11,053 bases of DNA, from NCBI GenBank assembly GCA_024643945.1, contig JAHELX010000147.1:1-11053 (forward strand), given 5' to 3'. Under the pieces are notes generated by a model that searched no databases, had not been told where the DNA came from, and saw only the letters and a list, made by a program, of their open reading frames with translations. Shown in pieces: positions 6,490 to 11,053 of this stretch. Position numbers and translations under genes: made by a program. Source of the stretch: Anaerolineales bacterium (lineage in GTDB: Bacteria > Chloroflexota > Anaerolineae > 4572-78 > NAK82). Each line of letters starts with the position of its first letter. Position 1 is the stretch's first letter.

Positions 6490-8523
6490 ATGTACAGACT
6501 CAGCACAGACGTTGGCGGGACATTCACAGACGGCGTGTTGCTGGACGAAACTACCGGCCAGATTGAGCTCAGCAAGGTCTTATCAACGCCGGCGAATCCC
6601 GCGATTGGAACGATCGAGTGCATCGAAAAGTTTGGTGTCAACCTGGATGAGGTCTCTTTCATGGCCCATGGGACCACCGTGGTCATCAATGCACTGATTG
6701 AGGGTACAGGGGCAAAGACAGCACTCATTACGACCGACGGATTCAGGGACGTCCTGGAGATCGGACGCAGCAATCGGCTTGAGATGTACGATGCACTCTA
6801 CAAGAAACCCGATCCCCTAGTTCCCAGATACCTTCGCTTCGGCGTAAAGGAACGCATCAGCGCCAATGGCGAGGTCCTCGTCCCCCTGTACAAGGAAGCT
6901 CTGGATCAAATCATCGAAGAGATGAAGACACATCAGGTTGAGGCCGTGGCTGTTTGCTTGCTCAACGCCTACGCCAACCCAATACACGAAGAAGAGATTG
7001 GGAGACTGCTCAGGAAACGATACCCAGAAATCACCATTTCATTGTCTCATCTCATCACCAGACGTTACTACGAATATGAAAGGACGAGCACGACGGTTCA
7101 AAATGCCTTCGTCATGCCTGTAGTTCGAAATTATCTCCGTAGCCTTGAGGAAGAACTGGTCAGTCGTAGCTACAAACATGTCCTCCAGATCATGCAGTCG
7201 AACGGCGGCGTTATGACCTCCACCGTTGCCCGGGACATTCCCATCGCTATGGTAGAATCGGGCCCCGCTGCAGGTGCCATCGGTGCTGCCCAACTGGCCG
7301 GACTCATCGGCTATCAGGACGTCATCGCCTATGATATGGGTGGCACGACTGCAAAAACGGCCATCATCAGAGGCAGTATGCCGGAAACCACAGACGCCTA
7401 TGCTGTCGAGGAGCGCCCCATCCTTCTGCCGGTTACCGATCTGAAAGAGATTGGGGCAGGAGGCGGCAGCATTGCCTGGATCGATGAGGCCGGAGCCCTC
7501 CACGTCGGGCCACAGAGTGCAGGCGCAGATCCTGGCCCGGCCTGCTACAAGCTGGGGGGGACCGAGCCGACCGTGACCGACGCCAACCTTCACCTGGGGC
7601 TCCTGAATCCAGAGTATTTCCTGGGCGGGCAGATGGGAATCGACCTGGGTCTGGCTCAAGACGCTATTGGAAAAATCGCTGGCTATTACGGTATTTCTGT
7701 GGATGAGGCTGCTCTCGGCATCATCAAGATCGTCAATACGAACATGTCGGCACTACTCCAATCAGTGACGGTCAAACGAGGTTATGATCCGAGGGAATTC
7801 GCACTCGTCGCCTTTGGCGGGGCTGGGCCGATCCACGCGGCGGCCATTGCTCAAGAGCTAAATATCTCTACTATCATCGTCCCTATGAACTCCGGGGTCT
7901 TTTCAGCTTGGGGTATGCTCATGGCCGATTTAAGGCATGATTTTGCCCTCACTTACATCGAAAACATCGACGAAGCGGAAGTTGAAAAGATCAATGCCGT
8001 GTTCAGGGAACTTGAATCGAGACTCAGAGCGATATTCAAGCAAGAGAACGTGGCTGAGGAAGACATTGGCGTGAAGTACGAGATGGACTTGCGCTACCTC
8101 GGTCAGGAGCACACCTTGAGTGTTACTGTACCCGACAGCTTTACCGAGGCAGACAAAGCAACTCCAAGCCAGGCCTTTGACGATCTACACTATTCAGTCT
8201 ACGGCCACAACGCCCCGAAAGAGCCCAAGGTGATGGTCTCACTCAAAGCTATCGGCATAGGGAAAGTCAAAAAACCTCACTTACAGGCCCTTCCCAAGGG
8301 TGGACCTGATCCCGTAGCCGACGCACAGACGGGAGCGCGACGGGTCTATCGCGGTAACGGCCAATACGAAAAGTTTCGCATTTTCAGGAGAGAAAGGCTC
8401 CTTGCCGACAACGTGATTCACGGACCCGCCGTCATCGAGGAAGTCACGGCAACCACGGTCATCGAAAGCGATCAGATATGCACCGTGGATCAGTACGGCA
8501 ATCTGGTTATCACGCGAAAGTAG
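6490..8523 (+). CDS. hyuA: Hydantoinase/oxoprolinase family protein, HyuA-type subunit
   Basis: This encodes 677 residues, normal for N-methylhydantoinase A subunits. ATG 6490 has GAGGAGG (6478-6484) 5 nt upstream. The N-terminal Hydant_A_N domain carries the actin-like ATP-binding loop DVGGTFTD (7-14) and HGTTVVINALIEGTGAKTALITT. The central Hydantoinase_A domain has ESGPAAGAIGAA (from about 256), YDMGGTTAKTA (281-291), GAGGGS (322-327), SAGADPGPACY (343-353) and FGGAGPIHA (442-450). A C-terminal domain follows. Relatives activate a substrate carbonyl with ATP: 5-oxoprolinase, N-methylhydantoinase and caprolactamase open cyclic amides, while acetone and acetophenone carboxylases fix carbonate. 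Which reaction applies cannot be told from sequence. The partner HyuB starts 11 nt after the stop. Having these genes behind a sugar-type importer is unusual. Confidence 0.94.
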   Translation: MYRLSTDVGGTFTDGVLLDETTGQIELSKVLSTPANPAIGTIECIEKFGVNLDEVSFMAHGTTVVINALIEGTGAKTALITTDGFRDVLEIGRSNRLEMYDALYKKPDPLVPRYLRFGVKERISANGEVLVPLYKEALDQIIEEMKTHQVEAVAVCLLNAYANPIHEEEIGRLLRKRYPEITISLSHLITRRYYEYERTSTTVQNAFVMPVVRNYLRSLEEELVSRSYKHVLQIMQSNGGVMTSTVARDIPIAMVESGPAAGAIGAAQLAGLIGYQDVIAYDMGGTTAKTAIIRGSMPETTDAYAVEERPILLPVTDLKEIGAGGGSIAWIDEAGALHVGPQSAGADPGPACYKLGGTEPTVTDANLHLGLLNPEYFLGGQMGIDLGLAQDAIGKIAGYYGISVDEAALGIIKIVNTNMSALLQSVTVKRGYDPREFALVAFGGAGPIHAAAIAQELNISTIIVPMNSGVFSAWGMLMADLRHDFALTYIENIDEAEVEKINAVFRELESRLRAIFKQENVAEEDIGVKYEMDLRYLGQEHTLSVTVPDSFTEADKATPSQAFDDLHYSVYGHNAPKEPKVMVSLKAIGIGKVKKPHLQALPKGGPDPVADAQTGARRVYRGNGQYEKFRIFRRERLLADNVIHGPAVIEEVTATTVIESDQICTVDQYGNLVITRK

Positions 8524-8534
8524 GAGAAGATATT

Positions 8535-10295
8535 ATGACAATCGATCCCATTACCCTCGAGGTTATTCGTAACCGTCTGATCGCCGCAAGCCGGGATATC
8601 AGGCGCGTTGTGGAGAGAGCAGCCTACAGCCCGGTACTCTACGAGGTGATCGACTTCAGTTGTGCTATCCTGGATGCGGAGGCAAATCTGATAGCCGAAA
8701 CACCCGGCTTGCCCATCTTCCTGGCCAACCTGAGCTATTCGGTCACATCTACGTACGAGACTATCGGACGTGAGAACCTCAAGCCCGGTGATGTCATTCT
8801 CTGCAATGACCCGTATAACGGCGGGGGCACCCATTGCCCGGACCTTGTAGTCTTATGTCCAGCCTTCTTTGGAGATGAAATCCAGGGATGGGCTGCCTTC
8901 AGGGGTCACACCGTAGACATGGGCGGGATTTACCCGGGAGGATGGTACTCCAATACCACAGAGGTCTACCAGGAAGGGTTCCGGCTCCCTCCGGTTAAGA
9001 TCTGGGTGGAGGGTAAACCCAATGAGGACGTTTTCCGTCTGATCGAGACCAACACCCGCGTTCCGGATGCCGTTCTGGGTGATATACGAGCCATGATTGC
9101 CGGTGTGCGGACTGGAAGCCAGCGCATCCTCGATGTCATCGATAAGTACGGCCTGGAAACCACGCTAGGGGCTATGGAGGAGATCCTGGAACAGGGAGAA
9201 AAGATGGCCCGGGCAGCTCTGTCAAGGATACCCAATGGAACCTATTCAGCCGAAGCTGTGCTGGACGGAGACGGCAATGATGATGCTCCACTCAGCCAGA
9301 AATTGATCCTGAAGCTCAAGATTATAGTCGAAGATGAGAAAATGGTTCTGGACTTTACCGGTACCAGTCCCCAAAGCATAGGACCTATGAATACACCGGA
9401 GCCGTCCACGATTTCGGCCGCCCGATACGGTTTCAAGATCATTACCACGCCGGCCCAGCCCAGCAATGAGGGCTCTTTCAGGCCGCTTGAGGTGATTATT
9501 CCGGACGGCAGTATCTTGAAGCCCAAGTTTCCTGCGGCAACCGCCATGTGGCCCACACCCATCACGACTATTCCCGACCTGATGCTGCGGGCCATTGCCC
9601 CGGCCCTCCCGGAGAAGGTTCGAGGGGGCCACTTTGGAGATTCTATGGCTAACTTTATCTACGGTGTCGATCCGAGGACGGGACGATACTATGTCTGCGC
9701 TGAGGGGGATGCAGGCGGCTACGGCGGCCAATACAATCGAGACGGTGCATCAGCCCTCTTCTCCATGGCCCTTGGCGACACGTATAATATGCCGCTTGAG
9801 GTGGCAGAAGTCCGATATCCATGGCGCGTTGAGCGGTTTGAGCTGAGCCAGGACTCGGGTGGTCCGGCGAAGTACCGTGGCGGGCTGGGGGTCCGGCGGG
9901 ACTATCGAATCGTGGGCCATGATGCTGGCATGACAGTCACTACGGACCGGGTCCTCAACACCCCCCCCTGGGGTATCTTTGGAGGTAAGGATGGGCGCCC
10001 CAGCATGACCAAGGTCTACAGGAATGACGGCAGCGAAGAGGCCTGGCGCAAGGTCTCCAATCTCTCCCTTAAGGACGGAGAGGTGGTCAGCTTTCAGACA
10101 GGCGGCGGCGGAGGATACGGATCACCTCTGGAGCGGGATCCCGAAATGGTGCTCCAGGACGTGATCAACGGCTATATTTCTATGGGGAGCGCCCGGGAGG
10201 ATTATGGGGTTGTCATCCAGGAACCGGAAATGCAGGTGGATCATGAGGCAACTCAAAAGTTGCGGGATAAGATGAAGGTATCCCAAGGAGGCTAA
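8535..10295 (+). CDS. hyuB: Hydantoinase/oxoprolinase family protein, HyuB-type subunit
   Basis: This encodes 586 residues of a Hydantoinase_B protein, within the family's usual range. ATG 8535 is preceded by AGGAGA (8522-8527), which overlaps the hyuA stop; homology starts at once (IDPITLEVIRNRLIAASRD). Typical segments are NDPYNGGGTHCPDL (from residue 91), RGHTVDMGGIYPG (123-135; the His and Asp fit the family's conserved AHxxDxGG motif), SGGPAKYRGGLGVRRDY, and the C-terminal GGGGGYGSPLERDPEMV (523-539) and GYISMGSAREDYGVV. In this family HyuB forms a complex with HyuA and is thought to supply the active site that opens the phosphorylated ring or carries out the second half-reaction. A run of eight C around 9961 does not break the frame (conserved TPPWG). 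The next gene starts 4 nt after the stop. Confidence 0.94.
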   Translation: MTIDPITLEVIRNRLIAASRDIRRVVERAAYSPVLYEVIDFSCAILDAEANLIAETPGLPIFLANLSYSVTSTYETIGRENLKPGDVILCNDPYNGGGTHCPDLVVLCPAFFGDEIQGWAAFRGHTVDMGGIYPGGWYSNTTEVYQEGFRLPPVKIWVEGKPNEDVFRLIETNTRVPDAVLGDIRAMIAGVRTGSQRILDVIDKYGLETTLGAMEEILEQGEKMARAALSRIPNGTYSAEAVLDGDGNDDAPLSQKLILKLKIIVEDEKMVLDFTGTSPQSIGPMNTPEPSTISAARYGFKIITTPAQPSNEGSFRPLEVIIPDGSILKPKFPAATAMWPTPITTIPDLMLRAIAPALPEKVRGGHFGDSMANFIYGVDPRTGRYYVCAEGDAGGYGGQYNRDGASALFSMALGDTYNMPLEVAEVRYPWRVERFELSQDSGGPAKYRGGLGVRRDYRIVGHDAGMTVTTDRVLNTPPWGIFGGKDGRPSMTKVYRNDGSEEAWRKVSNLSLKDGEVVSFQTGGGGGYGSPLERDPEMVLQDVINGYISMGSAREDYGVVIQEPEMQVDHEATQKLRDKMKVSQGG

Positions 10296-10299
10296 TATC

Positions 10300-10731
10300 T
10301 TGCCCTCAAAAATCAGGTTCACCTTTGAAAGGGGTGGGGAACTCGTTGCAGATCTGTTGCCGGAGGCAGCACCTAAGACTATAGAGAGGGTTCTTGAGGT
10401 GCTGCCCCATGAAACCAGAGTATATCACACCCGGTGGTGCGGACGAGAGATCAATTTTCCGATAAAGAGTATGAATCCGGTTCCGAGGGAAAACCAGACT
10501 GCAACGGCGAACACCGGAGACGTGATCTACTGGAAAGAGTGGGAGACTGAGGAAAATCCTCCTGAGGCTCTGGCCATCTATTACGGCGCTGAAATCATTC
10601 GGGATCATCGCGGCTTTTTGCTCGTGAACGTATTCGCCCGTATCTCCCAAGACCAGTGGCCCCAGATCGAGGAGATTGGCATCAGGGTCTGGCAAAAGGG
10701 GATCGAAAAAATACGCATGGAAGTTGTGTAG
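10300..10731 (+). CDS. DUF3830-type cyclophilin-like small protein
   Basis: This encodes 143 residues. The start is TTG 10300, supported by AAGGAGG (10285-10291) 8 nt upstream; the family's opening pattern (a short basic start, then IRFTFERGGELVADLLPEAAPKTIERVLEVLP) begins right there. Other segments resembling my recollection of the family are HTRWCGREINFPI, ENQTATANTGDVIYW and EALAIYYGAEIIRDHRGFLLVNVFARI. The family has a cyclophilin-like barrel but is not known as a prolyl isomerase, and its activity is undefined. There is no signal peptide or membrane segment, so it is cytoplasmic. It starts 4 nt after hyuB and is almost certainly co-translated with it, suggesting an accessory, substrate-binding or chaperone-like role for the Hyu pair. 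The family call is from memory of sequence patterns and fairly sure; the role is inference. Confidence 0.8.
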   Translation: MPSKIRFTFERGGELVADLLPEAAPKTIERVLEVLPHETRVYHTRWCGREINFPIKSMNPVPRENQTATANTGDVIYWKEWETEENPPEALAIYYGAEIIRDHRGFLLVNVFARISQDQWPQIEEIGIRVWQKGIEKIRMEVV

Positions 10732-10757
10732 GCCTTCTTTCAAGCACAGCAAATCTG

Positions 10758-10786
10758 TTGCAATTCCAGGTCACGTGTGATACTAT
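10758..10786 (+). promoter_or_regulatory. Candidate sigma70-type promoter for araA
   Basis: TTGCAA (10758-10763) and TACTAT (10781-10786) are separated by 17 bp, and TG at 10778-10779 makes an extended -10. Each hexamer matches the consensus at four of six positions. A small inverted repeat GCAAatctgTTGC (10749-10761) overlaps the -35 and could be an operator, but it is weak. The 122-bp gap between the DUF3830 gene and araA is the longest between genes after the transporter start, which fits a new transcription unit here. No clear terminator was seen after the DUF3830 gene. Confidence 0.45.
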
Positions 10787-10853
10787 GTCAGCAACCTATG
10801 CTTGGCTTTCTCTATGTAGTTTATCAAACCCATCCCGATGGAGGTAAGGAACG

Positions 10854-11053
10854 ATGGTCGATCTCAAACAATACGAGGCCTGGTTTGTGACCGGGAGTCA
10901 GGATCTGTATGGCGAGGAGACCCTGAGGCAAGTTGCTGACGACTCCCAAAAGATCGCTCAATCGTTGTCAGAGTCTGATAAAATCCCGGCCAAGGTCGTC
11001 TTCAAGCCGGTTCTGACGACGCCGGGGGCGATTCACCAACTGTGTATGGAGGC
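10854..11053 (+). CDS. araA: L-arabinose isomerase, N-terminal part (cut by window end)
   Basis: ATG 10854 has GGAGGT (10840-10845) 8 nt upstream. The 66 complete codons visible encode MVDLKQYEAWFVTGSQDLYG, then EETLRQV and KIPAKVVFKPVLTTPGAIHQLC. This lines up with the start of L-arabinose isomerase: E. coli AraA has [21 protein letters not shown] in the same place. The enzyme converts L-arabinose to L-ribulose in the cytoplasm and needs a divalent metal; its catalytic residues lie beyond the window. The gene follows a promoter-like sequence and probably begins an arabinose-use operon, or continues the operon with the CUT2 importer. Confidence 0.93.
   Translation, partial: MVDLKQYEAWFVTGSQDLYGEETLRQVADDSQKIAQSLSESDKIPAKVVFKPVLTTPGAIHQLCME

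Noticed and set aside
9955..9970. Possible frameshift at a run of eight C in hyuB
   Set aside because: The frame continues through conserved family residues (TPPWG, GGKDG) to the expected C-terminus, so the run is genuine or harmless.
1..11053. CRISPR arrays, tRNA/rRNA genes, phage or toxin-antitoxin genes
   Set aside because: I saw no regular spacer repeats, no cloverleaf or rRNA-like stretch, and no related protein families on either strand.

Overview
The window looks like a bacterial chromosome segment of moderately high GC. The organism is probably a Chloroflexota (Anaerolineae-like) bacterium. The main support is the substrate-binding lipoprotein at 2810-3898: its lipobox cysteine is followed by a long Pro/Thr/Ala/Glu-rich tether of a kind common in that phylum. 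This placement is an inference from style, not a measured one. All convincing genes are on the + strand.

Layout. (1) 1-816: 3' part of a NarL-system sensor histidine kinase (GAF end, HisKA_3, HATPase_c). (2) 874-2706: a tandem duplication carrying two LuxR/NarL-type response regulators, each with its own copy of the same downstream intrinsic terminator. By my reading the two share 637 identical bases in the coding core, while both flanks have diverged, including ATG versus TTG starts. The downstream flank of copy B carries a 97-bp element with terminal inverted repeats and a target duplication. Copy A still has the empty site. (3) 2810-6453: a complete CUT2-type (ribose/arabinose-like) ABC importer made of a lipoprotein binding protein, a double-domain ATPase and a permease. 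A strong 16-bp hairpin lies just after the binding-protein stop and inside the presumed start of the ATPase gene. (4) 6490-10731: hyuA and hyuB (hydantoinase/oxoprolinase family) plus a small DUF3830-type cyclophilin-like protein, tightly packed behind the transporter. (5) 10854-end: the start of araA (L-arabinose isomerase) behind a 122-bp spacer with a promoter-like sequence.

How it may work together. The kinase and one or both regulators could sense a signal and control nearby genes; nothing here proves the target. The importer genes and hyuA-hyuB-DUF3830 have short gaps or overlaps (-17, 25, 36, 11 and 4 nt), so they probably form one transcript. A sugar-type importer followed by an ATP-dependent cyclic-amide hydrolase/carboxylase pair and then arabinose isomerase is an unusual mix. 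Either the importer brings in a sugar-linked or cyclic-amide compound, or araA starts a separate sugar operon. The most distinctive items are the gene-conversion-like twin regulators, the miniature element with its empty site, the hairpin at the binding-protein/ATPase junction, and the transporter-Hyu-DUF3830 cluster.
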